Positions 26,101 through 36,252 of a DNA stretch of 64,000 nucleotides are shown piece after piece (position 1 is the first letter of the stretch; each line of letters opens with the position of its first letter). The notes under the pieces are model-generated. The model was not told the origin of the DNA. It was given only the letters and a program-made list of their open reading frames with translations, and did not search any database. The position numbers and the translations under genes are program-made. Source of the stretch: Carnobacterium divergens (GTDB lineage: Bacteria; Bacillota; Bacilli; Lactobacillales; Carnobacteriaceae); the NCBI RefSeq assembly GCF_900258435.1, contig NZ_LT992558.1, positions 2,449,935 to 2,513,934 of the forward strand, given 5' to 3'.

Positions 26101-27450
26101 TTAGACGATTAAATTCAAAGTCAAAGCGCCAATCAATCCCACGATTGAAATAATTGACTCTAAAACGGTCCATGTAGCAAAGGTTTCTTTAATGGATAAG
26201 TTAAAGTACTCTTTGAACATCCAAAAACCTGCATCGTTAACATGAGAGGCAATCAAACTGCCTGCTCCAGTAGCAATCACCATCAATGCTGGATTGGTTC
26301 CAGTTGCTGCCATTAAAGGCGCAGCCAAACCTGCTGCGGTCAATGCAGCTACTGTTGCAGAACCTAGACAAATTCTTAAAACTGCCGCAATTACCCAGCC
26401 TAAAATCAAAGGGGATAACGTTGAGTGGACAAATAATTGTGCCACGTAATCTCCCACACCACCGTCAATCAACACTTGTTTGAAGGCTCCTCCTCCACCA
26501 ATAATCAATAACATCATTGCAATTTGTTTAATGGCTTCTTCTGCTGATTTCATAATTTCTGGCATCGTTTGTTTGCGACGTATCCCCATCGTATAGATTG
26601 CAAACAATAAGGATAAGAGCATGGCCATACCTGGTGTGCCTATAAAAGCAATCACTTGATCAAACAGAGAAGATTTTTCTGTGATTTTCCCACCACTTAA
26701 CAGTTCATAACACGTTGCAAGCGCCATCAAAATAACTGGGAATAATGACGTCAATGTACTGATTCCAAAACCTGGTGTTTCTTCAAGAACAAATTTTTTC
26801 TGTTTTCCTAAAGCTGCAATATTTCCTGTGCGATTAAATGCATCTGGTACAAGCTTTTGTGCTACTTTTGTATATAACGGACCTGCAATAATACTTGTTG
26901 GAACCGCTATCACAAAACCATAAAGCAATACCATGCCGATATTTGCGTTATAAATTCCTGAAATCGCTGTTGGAGCTGGATGAGGAGGTAAAAAACCATG
27001 AGTGACAGATAAGGCTGCAGCCATTGGGATTCCTAAGTAAAGGATTGAAATCCCTAGCTCACTTGCAATGGTAAAAATAATCGGAATTAGTAAGACAAGA
27101 CCGACTTCAAAGAACAGCGCAATCCCAATAATAAACGATGCAATTAACACCGCAATTTGAATTTTCTTACGACCAAACTTATTAATAAGGGTTGTGGAAA
27201 TACGGTATGCTCCGCCGGCATCTGACACTAACTTACCTAAAATTGCTCCAAAACCAAAGACCAATGCCAAATGGCCCAACTGACTACCAATACCATTTTC
27301 AACAGTCGTAATAATTTGCGTTAACGGCATTCCTAACCCAACTGCGACTAAAATGGAAACAATGACTAAAGAAACAAATGTATTTAACTTCACCTTCATA
27401 ATCAAGAACAAAAGAATTAGAATACCTAAACCTACTATTAATAATTCCAT
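26101..27450 (-). CDS. gntP: gluconate:proton symporter, GntP family
   Basis: 449 residues, 12 or more hydrophobic segments, with the GntP-family features GFLPPHPAPTAI and NDAGFWMFKEYFNLS. Imports gluconate through the cytoplasmic membrane. Last gene of the gntZ-gntK-gntP operon, 25 bases after gntK. Both the length and the conserved motifs match the family. Other GntP members carry ketogluconate or serine; the adjacent kinase supports gluconate. Confidence 0.92.
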   Translation of the reverse strand: MELLIVGLGILILLFLIMKVKLNTFVSLVIVSILVAVGLGMPLTQIITTVENGIGSQLGHLALVFGFGAILGKLVSDAGGAYRISTTLINKFGRKKIQIAVLIASFIIGIALFFEVGLVLLIPIIFTIASELGISILYLGIPMAAALSVTHGFLPPHPAPTAISGIYNANIGMVLLYGFVIAVPTSIIAGPLYTKVAQKLVPDAFNRTGNIAALGKQKKFVLEETPGFGISTLTSLFPVILMALATCYELLSGGKITEKSSLFDQVIAFIGTPGMAMLLSLLFAIYTMGIRRKQTMPEIMKSAEEAIKQIAMMLLIIGGGGAFKQVLIDGGVGDYVAQLFVHSTLSPLILGWVIAAVLRICLGSATVAALTAAGLAAPLMAATGTNPALMVIATGAGSLIASHVNDAGFWMFKEYFNLSIKETFATWTVLESIISIVGLIGALTLNLIV

Positions 27451-27475
27451 CTATTTTCCCTCCTAGTGGTTGGTG

Positions 27476-29014
27476 CTAATGAGTATATTTTCGTTGAAAA
27501 TCGGCAATCGCTTGAAATTCACTTTGTAGCAGTCGAGTAGTGCGGATAAAAATAGGCAATAATTCACGATAGACTGGAAAATGAGCTTCATTAGGAATAT
27601 GTTGATTCGTTACCCCAATCATCGAGGACACTTCCTCAATGGATTCAATCAAGCCTAGACTTTCCATTCCAATAACTGCTGCTCCTAAACAAGAACTTTC
27701 ATAACTTTCTGGAATGGAAACCTCTTGTTCAAATATATCTGCTAATAGCTGACGCCATAATGCAGAACGAGCAAATCCTCCTGTGGCATGAATTCTTTCT
27801 GGTCGTTCAACCAGCTCTTCCAAAATCAACATCACTGAATATAAGTTAAAAACAATCCCTTCAAGTGATGCTCGCACCATATGTGCTCTTGTATGTCTCG
27901 TTGTTAAGCCAATAAAAGAGCCTTTTGCATTGGCATCCCAAAGAGGTGCCCGTTCCCCTCCTAAGAAAGGATGAAACAGCAATCCATCTGAACCTGCTGG
28001 AATTTTTTCTGCAATCTGTGTTAAAATTTCATAACTGTCAACTTGCATTTGTTCTGCAGTAATTTTTTCAGGGGCAAATAATTGATCTCTTACCCAGCGG
28101 AAAACAATTCCCCCGTTATTAACTGGCCCACCAATCACCCATTTATCCTTTGTAAGAGCATAACAAAACGTTCTACCCTGAGGGTCTGTCACAGGTTTAT
28201 CGGTAACCATCCGAACAGCTCCACTCGTACCAATTGTCAAGGCAAGCGTTTTTCCATCAATCGCATCGACTCCTAAATTAGACAAACAGCCATCACTTGC
28301 GCCGACAATAAAAGGTGTGTCATTCGGCAATCCCATCACTTCAGCATAAGATTGTTTTAACCCCATTACTTGATGATCGGTTTCAACTAACTCAGAAAGT
28401 TGCTCGTTGGAAATATCCAATAGCGCAAGAACTTCCTCATCCCAACCTAATTCGTGAATATTGAATAAGCCAGTAGCCGATGCAATTGAGAAGTCCACTT
28501 TAAATTGACCGAATAGTTTATAAAACACATATTCCTTAATCCCAATAAAATGAGCCGTCTGTTGAATCAAGTCAGGATGTTCCTCTTTTAGCCACAAGAT
28601 TTTACTTAAAGGCGACATCGGATGAATCGGTGTTCCTGTCCGGTGATAAATTGCTAAACCTGCAGCTGAATTTTTTAGTTCCTCAGCTTGATGATAAGCG
28701 CGATTATCCGCCCATGTAATGCAACGAGTCAACAATTGATTCTCTTCATCTAGCAAAATTAAACTATGCATCGCACTTGAAAATGAAACCCCAGCGATTC
28801 TAGCCACATCTGCTCCACTTTTTCTAACCACCGCTGTTAGAACATCCATCACGGTTTCAAAAATTTCATCCGGATCTTGCTCCGCCATATCTGGTATTTC
28901 TTGATACAATGGATACTCTTTATTAGCATATCCTTTAACATTTCCCTTTTTATCATACAAAACAGCTTTCGTACTTGTTGTGCCAATATCTACACCAATG
29001 ACATAATCTTTCAT
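27476..29014 (-). CDS. gntK: gluconokinase, FGGY family
   Basis: 512 residues; phosphorylates gluconate to 6-phosphogluconate with ATP. The N-terminal FGGY domain begins VIGVDIGTTSTKAVLYD. Later regions include the catalytic-domain motif GASDGCLSNLGV and the C-terminal ATP-site region IHATGGFARSALWRQLLADI. It is of the GntK/XylB-like FGGY type, not the short P-loop type. Flanked by the dehydrogenase and permease genes, which fixes the substrate. Ribosome site GGTGGAG precedes ATG 29014. Confidence 0.92.
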   Translation of the reverse strand: MKDYVIGVDIGTTSTKAVLYDKKGNVKGYANKEYPLYQEIPDMAEQDPDEIFETVMDVLTAVVRKSGADVARIAGVSFSSAMHSLILLDEENQLLTRCITWADNRAYHQAEELKNSAAGLAIYHRTGTPIHPMSPLSKILWLKEEHPDLIQQTAHFIGIKEYVFYKLFGQFKVDFSIASATGLFNIHELGWDEEVLALLDISNEQLSELVETDHQVMGLKQSYAEVMGLPNDTPFIVGASDGCLSNLGVDAIDGKTLALTIGTSGAVRMVTDKPVTDPQGRTFCYALTKDKWVIGGPVNNGGIVFRWVRDQLFAPEKITAEQMQVDSYEILTQIAEKIPAGSDGLLFHPFLGGERAPLWDANAKGSFIGLTTRHTRAHMVRASLEGIVFNLYSVMLILEELVERPERIHATGGFARSALWRQLLADIFEQEVSIPESYESSCLGAAVIGMESLGLIESIEEVSSMIGVTNQHIPNEAHFPVYRELLPIFIRTTRLLQSEFQAIADFQRKYTH

Positions 29015-29026
29015 TTTTCTCCACCT

Positions 29027-29923
29027 CTATTTCTTTTCAACGTCATGACCACCAAATTCATTTCGTAATGCTGCAACGACTTTTCCGCTAAACGTATCTG
29101 GATAAAGCGAACGATAACGCATCATCAAAGACATTGTAATAATCGGCGTAGCCACTTGTTGTTCTAAAGATTCCTCAACTGTCCACTTGCCTTCACCTGA
29201 TGAATACATGATTCCTTGAATTTCTTCTAAACGTTGGTCTTTTTCAAAAGCTGATTGAGTCAGTTCCATCAACCATGAACGAATAACCGACCCATTATTC
29301 CAAACCTTGGCTACTTTTTCATAATCAAACGAATAAGGAGCATGTTCCAAAAGATCAAACCCTTCGCCAATAGCTTGCATCATTCCATATTCAATCCCGT
29401 TATGAACCATTTTTAAATAATGTCCACTTCCAACTGCTCCGGCATATAAGTATCCGTCGGCAACTGCAATTCCCGCGAAAAGAGGTTCAATTTGTTTAAA
29501 GATGTGTTCATCGCCACCAATCATAAAACAAGCGCCTTCTCGAGCTCCTTTCATGCCACCAGAAGTTCCTACATCAAAGAAATAAAGCTGTTTTTCTGCC
29601 ATTAATTTGCCACGTATCACAGACTCCTTATAATTAGAGTTCCCACCATCAATAAAAATATCTTCTGGTTCAAGGAGTGCCATCATTTCTTGAAAAATAG
29701 CTTCTGTTGGTGCTCCACTTGGTACCATTGACCAAATGATTCGTGGACGCGGTAGTTCTTCAATCATTTGACTTAAATGGTTGACCAGTGTCATTTCATT
29801 TTGATTTTCAGCTAATTGAGGTAAGTGTAAATCATACCCCACAACTTGATGTCCTGCATCCACACAATTTTCTGCTAAATTAATGCCCATTTTGCCTAAT
29901 CCAATAATGCCAATTTTCATCAT
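29027..29923 (-). CDS. gntZ: 6-phosphogluconate dehydrogenase, short (NAD-type) GntZ/YqeC family
   Basis: 298 residues from ATG 29923 (or 29920), next to AAGGAG. A longer frame to 30007 reads through the operator region and is not used. N-terminal Rossmann motif GIIGLGKMGINLAEN, and the 6PGDH signature region with DGGNSNYKES, GTSGGMKGAREGACFMIGG and MVHNGIEYGMMQA. Oxidatively decarboxylates 6-phosphogluconate to ribulose 5-phosphate. The roughly 300-residue length matches the NAD-preferring short form, not the 470-residue NADP form. First gene of the gluconate operon. Confidence 0.9.
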   Translation of the reverse strand: MMKIGIIGLGKMGINLAENCVDAGHQVVGYDLHLPQLAENQNEMTLVNHLSQMIEELPRPRIIWSMVPSGAPTEAIFQEMMALLEPEDIFIDGGNSNYKESVIRGKLMAEKQLYFFDVGTSGGMKGAREGACFMIGGDEHIFKQIEPLFAGIAVADGYLYAGAVGSGHYLKMVHNGIEYGMMQAIGEGFDLLEHAPYSFDYEKVAKVWNNGSVIRSWLMELTQSAFEKDQRLEEIQGIMYSSGEGKWTVEESLEQQVATPIITMSLMMRYRSLYPDTFSGKVVAALRNEFGGHDVEKK

Positions 29924-29950
29924 CGTCACTCCTTGATCTATTTTTAAGAC

Positions 29951-29989
29951 GTCATACGTCGTATGTCTATAAAAATGATAACGCTTTCT
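29951..29989 (-). promoter_or_regulatory. candidate GntR operator and CcpA cre site upstream of gntZ
   Basis: 29951-29967 is a 17-base near-perfect palindrome (CATAC-N3-GTATG core), a plausible operator for the FadR-type regulator encoded next door. 29976-29989 read on the minus strand is AGAAAGCGTTATCA, two mismatches from the catabolite-repression element TGAAAGCGTTTTCA. Both lie between gntR and gntZ, in the 5' region of gntZ. Confidence 0.6.
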
Positions 29990-30003
29990 AAAACGAATGT
30001 CAA

Positions 30004-30041
30004 CCAAAAAAAAAACATCCCTGGAGTTTGGATGCTTTTTT
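30004..30041 (-). terminator. terminator of gntR
   Basis: GCATCC / GGGATGT stem with a 10-base T-run on the minus strand directly after gntR. It separates gntR from the gntZ-gntK-gntP operon on the same strand. Confidence 0.75.
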
Positions 30042-30723
30042 AAATCTTTAATTCATCTTTGTTGTAGCCTAAATGTCGCTGCATTGCCTTTTTAGCAGCC
30101 TCACCATCTTTAATTTTTATCGCTTCCACAATTTGGCGATGGGTTTCAATCGTTTCTTCTTTTAAACTTCGATTGGTTAAATTAATAAATAACGAAATGG
30201 CCGTTTGAATAATCGGAATTAAACTAGGTACTACGACATTTTTACTCGCTTTTGCAATAGCCGAATGTAGCTGGATATCTTTTTCTTCATGGTTTTTATT
30301 TTCATGAATCAGCTTCTCAATCGCTAAACATATCGCTTCCATTTCTTCTACCTCAGCAGGAGTCGCGTGTTCTGCTGCTAATTTGGCTATTTCAGGTTCA
30401 ATCATCACACGAACATCCATTAAATCGTGGCTTAGTCTTTTTTTATCTGTAATAAAGCTCAAACCAAGTGGATCTTCTGTCAAACCAGGATTTTCAGATA
30501 CAAATGTCCCCTTTCCTCGTTGGATTATTACGACATTTCGTGCAGCTAATAATTTAATGGCTTCTCGAATCGTTCCTCTTCCAACGTTTAATTCGGTTGC
30601 TAGTTCAAATTCATTTGGTAGCTTATCTCCCGCTTTATAGCGCTGTTCCTTAATGAACTCTTCCATCTTACTTGCCACTTGTTGTGCCAATGACTGGCCT
30701 TTTTGTTGACTGCTTTCCAACAT
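30040..30723 (-). CDS. gntR: GntR-family (FadR/FCD subfamily) regulator of gluconate genes
   Basis: 227 residues. Winged-helix N-terminal domain with LPNEFELATELNVGRGTIREAIKLLAARNVV (about 39-70), then an all-helical FCD effector domain with the metal-binding pattern of Asp and three His (DVRVMIEPE, HSAIAKAS, ETHRQIVEAI). Expected to bind gluconate or 6-phosphogluconate and repress the adjacent operon. It has its own terminator. The region upstream contains the AGGAG ribosome site and an undefined promoter. Confidence 0.88.
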   Translation of the reverse strand: MLESSQQKGQSLAQQVASKMEEFIKEQRYKAGDKLPNEFELATELNVGRGTIREAIKLLAARNVVIIQRGKGTFVSENPGLTEDPLGLSFITDKKRLSHDLMDVRVMIEPEIAKLAAEHATPAEVEEMEAICLAIEKLIHENKNHEEKDIQLHSAIAKASKNVVVPSLIPIIQTAISLFINLTNRSLKEETIETHRQIVEAIKIKDGEAAKKAMQRHLGYNKDELKI

Positions 30724-30876
30724 AATTGTGCTCTCCTTTTTAGCTAAACCGGTTCAAGGCTCTAGTCCGCTGGTTCTTTCTATTATTGTACTCAACTCCT
30801 TGACTTGAATCAACTCTTACTAATAGAAGATTAATAGACCAATTTAACCTAATTTTCAAAAATTATTAAAAATCAA

Positions 30877-30905
30877 TTGAATTATAATTAAAATTAGATT
30901 AGAAT
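30877..30905 (+). promoter_or_regulatory. probable sigma-A promoter of the subtilase gene
   Basis: TTGAAT (30877-30882), a 17-base spacer, then TAGAAT (30900-30905). The transcript leader to ATG 30958 would be about 45 bases and contains the AAAAGGGGG ribosome site. Confidence 0.6.
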
Positions 30906-30957
30906 AAACCTAATACTTTTATTAAACTATCATAAAAGTAAAAAGGGGGATTTTAAA

Positions 30958-33900
30958 ATGGAGAAGTTTGGTTACACAAGAAAGCGCAAAAGAAGGAGTC
31001 GTTTTTTACTAACGATTTTAATGCTTTCTACTGGTTTTAGTACCTTTTCAGCAACTGCTTGGAGCGAAAAAGCAACACCGCCACAGCAAACAACCAATTA
31101 TCAACAGTTGATGGAGGCTCACAAAAAAAGCGAAGATTCTATCCATGATCTTAGTAAAAAAGCTTTTGAAGAAAATGTAAAAGCCCAGTTAGCAAGTCGT
31201 GGTTTTGACATGAACCAATTTAATGAAAACTCTTTTGACGACAATCAAGAAATTCGATTAATCATTCAATTAAAAAAAGATGCTGCAATTGAACGTCTGG
31301 ATGTCCCAACGGGGTCAAAATCTTCTGTTCAATCAATTGATCAAGCAGCTGATTCCGTTATTGAAAGTCAAACAACCATTAAAAATAAAATCGAATCCTT
31401 AACCGGAAATAAAAGCGATCGTTCATTTGGTTACTTAATCAATGCTTTTTCAATCGATGCAAAATACAAAGATGTTGATGCGATTAAAGCAATGGACGGC
31501 GTAGAAGCCGTTTCTGCTGCAAAGGTTTATTCCCCAACATCCATTGATGCAAATCAATTAGCAAACGTCCAACAAGTCTGGGAACAACATCAATTAAAAG
31601 GAGAAGGCATGGTTGTTGCAATTATTGACTCTGGTGTTGATCCAACCCATAAAGACTTGCGACTATCAGATGATACAAAAGAAAAAATTTCTCTTGATGC
31701 TGGAGCCGGAAGCGTTAAAAAGCTTGGCTATGGTCAAGCCTTTACTCGAAAAGTTCCTTTTGGTCATAACTACGCTGATAACAACGAAGATATTGTCGAT
31801 ACAAATCCAGGTACTGGCATGCATGGGATGCACGTTGCTGGCATTGTTGCTGCAAATGGCGTCGGCGATGATCCAGCAAAAGCGGTTCTTGGTGTTGCAC
31901 CAGAAGCACAGCTCCTTGCAATGAAGGTTTTTCCAAATAATACTCGTGTGGCAACCGCTTTAGATGATGATGTGATTGCAGCTATCGAAGACTCCGTTAA
32001 ATTAGGAGCAGACGTCTTGAATATGAGCTTAGGGTCTGTTTCTGGTACCGTTGATCCTAACTCACCTGAACAATTGGTCATTAAACAAGCGGCTGAAACA
32101 GGTGTCTTGTCGGTTATTTCGGCAGGAAATAGCAGCATGAGTACCACTGATAATACAAGTGTTGATCCACAAAATAAATTAGGAACGTTAGACACAGGAA
32201 CTCTCGGGTCTCCTGGCGTCACAACAGAAGCTTTAACGGTTGCTTCTGCTGAGAATACGTTTATTACAAGCGAAGGTTTACTGGTTCAATTAGTAGATGC
32301 TGATGGGACTAAGCACCCTCACAAAATGGAAACATCCACTTCCCCATCTGGTGCGATTGTTTTTTCAAATGCTACAACAGCTGATACCAGCATCTTACAT
32401 CAGCCAACAGATTTAATTGAGGTGGGCGTCGGTGCAGAACGAGACTATCAAGACAAAGACGTAAAAGGGAAAATCGTCTTAATCCAGCGGGGAGCCATTG
32501 CCTTTTCTGATAAACAACGAATCGCTAAGGAACATGGTGCTAAAGCAGCTCTCATTTATAACAATACACCCGATAGTCCGCCTATTAATATGCAACTTGA
32601 TGATCCAAGCTACTTAACACTGAGCCTTACAAAAGAAGATGGGAATGCGTTAGTGGCGTTAGCAAAACAACACACTACGCAACAATTTAGCTTTGACATC
32701 AGCAGTTATCAATTCGCCAATCCAAAAACAGGAAAAATGTCTGATTTTTCATCATGGGGGCTAACACCTGATTTAGAATTCAAACCTGAAATCTCTGCTC
32801 CAGGAGGAAATATTTATTCAACAGTTAACAATAATTCCTACCAAACAAAAAGCGGAACATCAATGTCTTCTCCATTTGTTGCGGGTTCTCAAGCGCTTGT
32901 ATACCAAGCCTTAAAAAAGAAAAAAACAGACTTAAGTGGCATTGAGCTCACTCGTTTTGCAAAATTATCCGTTATGAATACAGCCTTGCCAATGTTAGAT
33001 AAAAACCACGATGAGGTTATTATTTCACCACGCCGACAAGGTGCTGGGCAAATCAAAGTAGACAAAGCCATCGAAAACACTACCAGTTTAACAGACGCAA
33101 CCGATGGCGATGGTGCGTTAGCACTGAAACAAATTGAGCAAAATACTCGTTTTTCAGTGACCTTACAAAATAACGGTTCTAAAGCTGCTACGTATCAATT
33201 CACTGATTTTGGAGGTGTTTATACAGAGGCTCAAACAAGTACCGCTGAAGTTTATGAAACAAAAATCAACGATGCTAAACTCACAACGTCCAAAAAGGAT
33301 GTCACTTTAAAACCCGGTGAAACACAAACGATTCAGCTTCAATTAGACTTGCCCTCATCGTTTGCAAAACAGCAATTCGTCGAAGGGTATATTGGTTTCG
33401 CAAGTGACACTCAACCAAGTTTAACAATGCCTTTTGTTGGATTTTATGGTGACTACAGTTTAGCTCCTGTTATTGATGCACCGATTTATGATCAAGCATC
33501 CATTCAAGGCTTCGGTTATTTTACAGATAAAAACACTACCTTCTTAGGCTTAAAAAACAACACCATTGATCCTGAATTAGTGGCCATTTCACCAAATAAA
33601 GATGGACGCAAGGATGAAGCAAAACCAACTTTTAATTTTTTACGTAATGCTAAAAGCGTCACTTACGAAATAGTCGATGCAGATAAAAAAGTTTTACGTC
33701 GTTTAACCGAAGAAAAACAAATTCGTAAGGATACTTTTAATGCTAGAGCTGGTCGCTTCTCATCACACACGATCACAGATGCCAATTGGGATGGAACGAT
33801 TTATAATGTTAAAACTGGGAACAATGAAGTTGTGCCCGACGGTCAATATCAATTAAAAGTGGTGGCTAAAGCTGATCTTGCCGAGGCAAAACCTCAAGAA

Positions 33901-36195
33901 ATGTATTTGCCTATTAAAGTTGATACGACAAAACCTAACATTGAAAACCTTGGATTTGATGATACTCTGACAACTCCAAGCTTAAAGGTTAACCTAACCG
34001 ATCAATTAAGTGGTGTGGATTTAAGAGCCGTAACGGTTGCCGTAAATGGAAAGATTGAAACCTATGACCTCAGCAATCAAACAGCAGGTACCGTTTCGAT
34101 TCCTTTGAACGATTCGCAAAAACCAAAGGCGGGACAAAATCAAGTAGAGCTCATGATCTCAGATTACGCCGGAAATTACGCCTATCAAAATCACTACTTG
34201 CAATACGGTAAAGACGCTGGCTTCGTTTTATTCAACCTTACAGATAATCAGGTCATTACAAGCAATACAGCAAGTTTTTCAGACGCTGACCAAACCTTCA
34301 CTGTTCAAGGGGCTTACCCACAAGAATTAGTTGTCAATGGGATCAAAGCCACTACGACAGATGGCTTCTTTAAAGTTGCGGTTCCAATTACTAATGCAAC
34401 AAAAAGCCTGATTTTTTCAAATGATCTTGAAGGAAAATCAGTGATTCAAGAAGTTCCAATTACCGTTTCCACACAAAAACCAGTATTATCCATTATCAAT
34501 CCAGATCAAGAAAGTAGTACAACAAATCAAACCACGGCTACACTTACTGGTACTACAGGAAACACAACAAAAAAACTCGAACTTGAGCAGTCAAGCAATT
34601 CTGCAAAAATGGATTTAACTTCTGTAATCAAACCAGATGGTAGCTTTCAAACCACCCTGCAGCTTGTTCATGGGCAAAATTTAATTACCCTTCGTGCAAC
34701 AGATGAATACGGCAACCAAACAGTGGAAAAAAGACTGCTTACCACAACTGGCTACCAACAAACAGAGCTTCTTTCACTCGAAAACATCAACGTCAATGGC
34801 ATCACTTCGGTTGGTGTTGGCAATCCAAGCTACGACTCGGCAACGGGAATTTATACAATCAAAGGGCGACTACGTGAAAAAGTCGATCATTTTACAATCA
34901 ACCAACAAGAGGTTGACTATGATCCAATTACATTAACCTTTAGTTTTCCAATTGAACTAAAACAAGGGAAACACAGCGTGGCTTTTTACCTTCAATCTAG
35001 TCATGAAAACGATGGAAAACCACTTATTAACGAAGGGTATTATGTCATTGTCGACACCGTTTTGCCAACCTTACAGTTAGATCAATTGACGGTTGATGAA
35101 AAGGGGGCCTACTCTGTTTACACCAATGAAAATCCGTTCCATTTAAAAGGCTTGATTTCCGATAATTTCTCTGGCTATAAATTAGTTGTCAACAATGAAA
35201 ACATTCATACAGACATTAATTATGATACCTTTGATGAAAAATTCTTTGAAGGAAAACCAGCGGCTGCTTTCGATTACGAAGTTCCAGTAACTGATGGAGA
35301 AAATCATTTGCAGGTTGGTTTAACGGATAGCATGGGAAATACAGCTAGCAAAGCAATCACCGTTTTCTATAAAAATGAAGTCTTGAAAACACCAACTATT
35401 ACACCGAGTACTACAGCTTTAACCAATCAAGCAGTAACGTTAATTGCAACGGCTAATGACGAGGAAACCCTATTTTATAGCTACGATGGTGAACATTACG
35501 AGCCTTATACAACAGAATTAGCGATTGCAATCAATCAAAAAGTCTTCTTTTATGCTACGGATCGTTATGGCAATAAGTCTGAAGTAGCGGTCTATGAAGT
35601 GACGACGATTCAACCTGAGATTGCTTCTAAACCCGTTATTACTGTCTCCTCTAAAACACGTGGACTAAGCTTTACGGCTCCTGTTTTCGTTACGATTGGC
35701 TACGAAAAAGAATTGACTCAGCAACAACAGCAATTTACTCATCTTCGTTATAGCTTAGATCAAGGGCAAACTTACCACCCTTACACCGCCTCATTTGAAC
35801 AAGCAACGGCTACAGAAATTTGGGCACAAAGCTACGACGATGCTGGAAATGAAAGCGAAATTGTTAAAACAGCTATCGCCTTTCCAGAACAAGAAAAACC
35901 AACAGATCCAATTGATCCTTCAAATCCTGAGCAACCGTCACTGGAAAAACCAAGTGACACTCAACAACCAGCTCCAGTAGAAAAACCAGTAGATACTGTT
36001 GGACCAGCAACACCACTTTCACCAAGCTCCACATTACCATCTGATTTAACGCCTTTTCAAACAAACAAGAAAGACACTAACGCATCCACTCTTCCACAAG
36101 CGGGTGAAAGCAACAAGAATTCTCCAATCTTGATAGGTGCCCTTTTTATCCTTGTAACGTTTGGTTATTATGTTAAAAGAAAAGTAACCGCATAA
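30958..36195 (+). CDS. cell-wall-anchored subtilisin-like protease (lactocepin/C5a-peptidase type)
   Basis: 1745 residues. N-terminal signal sequence with a basic start, then a propeptide (about 60-195). S8 catalytic domain with Asp224 (AIIDSGVD), His289 (GMHGMHVAG), oxyanion Asn391 (SAGNSS) and Ser635 (GTSMSSP). A protease-associated insert lies about 440-580. It is followed by a fibronectin-type A domain (about 715-840), Ig-like modules to about 1620, a Pro-rich stalk, and the sorting signal LPQAG, hydrophobic helix and KRKVTA. The Thr of LPXTG is replaced by Ala. It probably cleaves extracellular proteins for amino-acid supply or host factors. Confidence 0.93.
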   Translation: MEKFGYTRKRKRRSRFLLTILMLSTGFSTFSATAWSEKATPPQQTTNYQQLMEAHKKSEDSIHDLSKKAFEENVKAQLASRGFDMNQFNENSFDDNQEIRLIIQLKKDAAIERLDVPTGSKSSVQSIDQAADSVIESQTTIKNKIESLTGNKSDRSFGYLINAFSIDAKYKDVDAIKAMDGVEAVSAAKVYSPTSIDANQLANVQQVWEQHQLKGEGMVVAIIDSGVDPTHKDLRLSDDTKEKISLDAGAGSVKKLGYGQAFTRKVPFGHNYADNNEDIVDTNPGTGMHGMHVAGIVAANGVGDDPAKAVLGVAPEAQLLAMKVFPNNTRVATALDDDVIAAIEDSVKLGADVLNMSLGSVSGTVDPNSPEQLVIKQAAETGVLSVISAGNSSMSTTDNTSVDPQNKLGTLDTGTLGSPGVTTEALTVASAENTFITSEGLLVQLVDADGTKHPHKMETSTSPSGAIVFSNATTADTSILHQPTDLIEVGVGAERDYQDKDVKGKIVLIQRGAIAFSDKQRIAKEHGAKAALIYNNTPDSPPINMQLDDPSYLTLSLTKEDGNALVALAKQHTTQQFSFDISSYQFANPKTGKMSDFSSWGLTPDLEFKPEISAPGGNIYSTVNNNSYQTKSGTSMSSPFVAGSQALVYQALKKKKTDLSGIELTRFAKLSVMNTALPMLDKNHDEVIISPRRQGAGQIKVDKAIENTTSLTDATDGDGALALKQIEQNTRFSVTLQNNGSKAATYQFTDFGGVYTEAQTSTAEVYETKINDAKLTTSKKDVTLKPGETQTIQLQLDLPSSFAKQQFVEGYIGFASDTQPSLTMPFVGFYGDYSLAPVIDAPIYDQASIQGFGYFTDKNTTFLGLKNNTIDPELVAISPNKDGRKDEAKPTFNFLRNAKSVTYEIVDADKKVLRRLTEEKQIRKDTFNARAGRFSSHTITDANWDGTIYNVKTGNNEVVPDGQYQLKVVAKADLAEAKPQEMYLPIKVDTTKPNIENLGFDDTLTTPSLKVNLTDQLSGVDLRAVTVAVNGKIETYDLSNQTAGTVSIPLNDSQKPKAGQNQVELMISDYAGNYAYQNHYLQYGKDAGFVLFNLTDNQVITSNTASFSDADQTFTVQGAYPQELVVNGIKATTTDGFFKVAVPITNATKSLIFSNDLEGKSVIQEVPITVSTQKPVLSIINPDQESSTTNQTTATLTGTTGNTTKKLELEQSSNSAKMDLTSVIKPDGSFQTTLQLVHGQNLITLRATDEYGNQTVEKRLLTTTGYQQTELLSLENINVNGITSVGVGNPSYDSATGIYTIKGRLREKVDHFTINQQEVDYDPITLTFSFPIELKQGKHSVAFYLQSSHENDGKPLINEGYYVIVDTVLPTLQLDQLTVDEKGAYSVYTNENPFHLKGLISDNFSGYKLVVNNENIHTDINYDTFDEKFFEGKPAAAFDYEVPVTDGENHLQVGLTDSMGNTASKAITVFYKNEVLKTPTITPSTTALTNQAVTLIATANDEETLFYSYDGEHYEPYTTELAIAINQKVFFYATDRYGNKSEVAVYEVTTIQPEIASKPVITVSSKTRGLSFTAPVFVTIGYEKELTQQQQQFTHLRYSLDQGQTYHPYTASFEQATATEIWAQSYDDAGNESEIVKTAIAFPEQEKPTDPIDPSNPEQPSLEKPSDTQQPAPVEKPVDTVGPATPLSPSSTLPSDLTPFQTNKKDTNASTLPQAGESNKNSPILIGALFILVTFGYYVKRKVTA

Positions 36196-36199
36196 ACGA

Positions 36200-36240
36200 A
36201 AAAGCACAAAAATCGATTTACTAGCGGTTTTTGTGCTTTT
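36200..36240. terminator. terminator after the subtilase gene
   Basis: AAAGCACAAAAA / TTTTTGTGCTTT arms with 5' A-run and 3' T-run; serves the subtilase (plus) and the convergent nucleotidyltransferase gene (minus). Confidence 0.85.
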
Positions 36241-36252
36241 ATTTTGCGACTA

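Noticed and set aside
29924..30007. N-terminal extension of the 6-phosphogluconate dehydrogenase
   Set aside because: It reads through the operator and cre site and has no ribosome site; family members begin at MKIGIIGLG.
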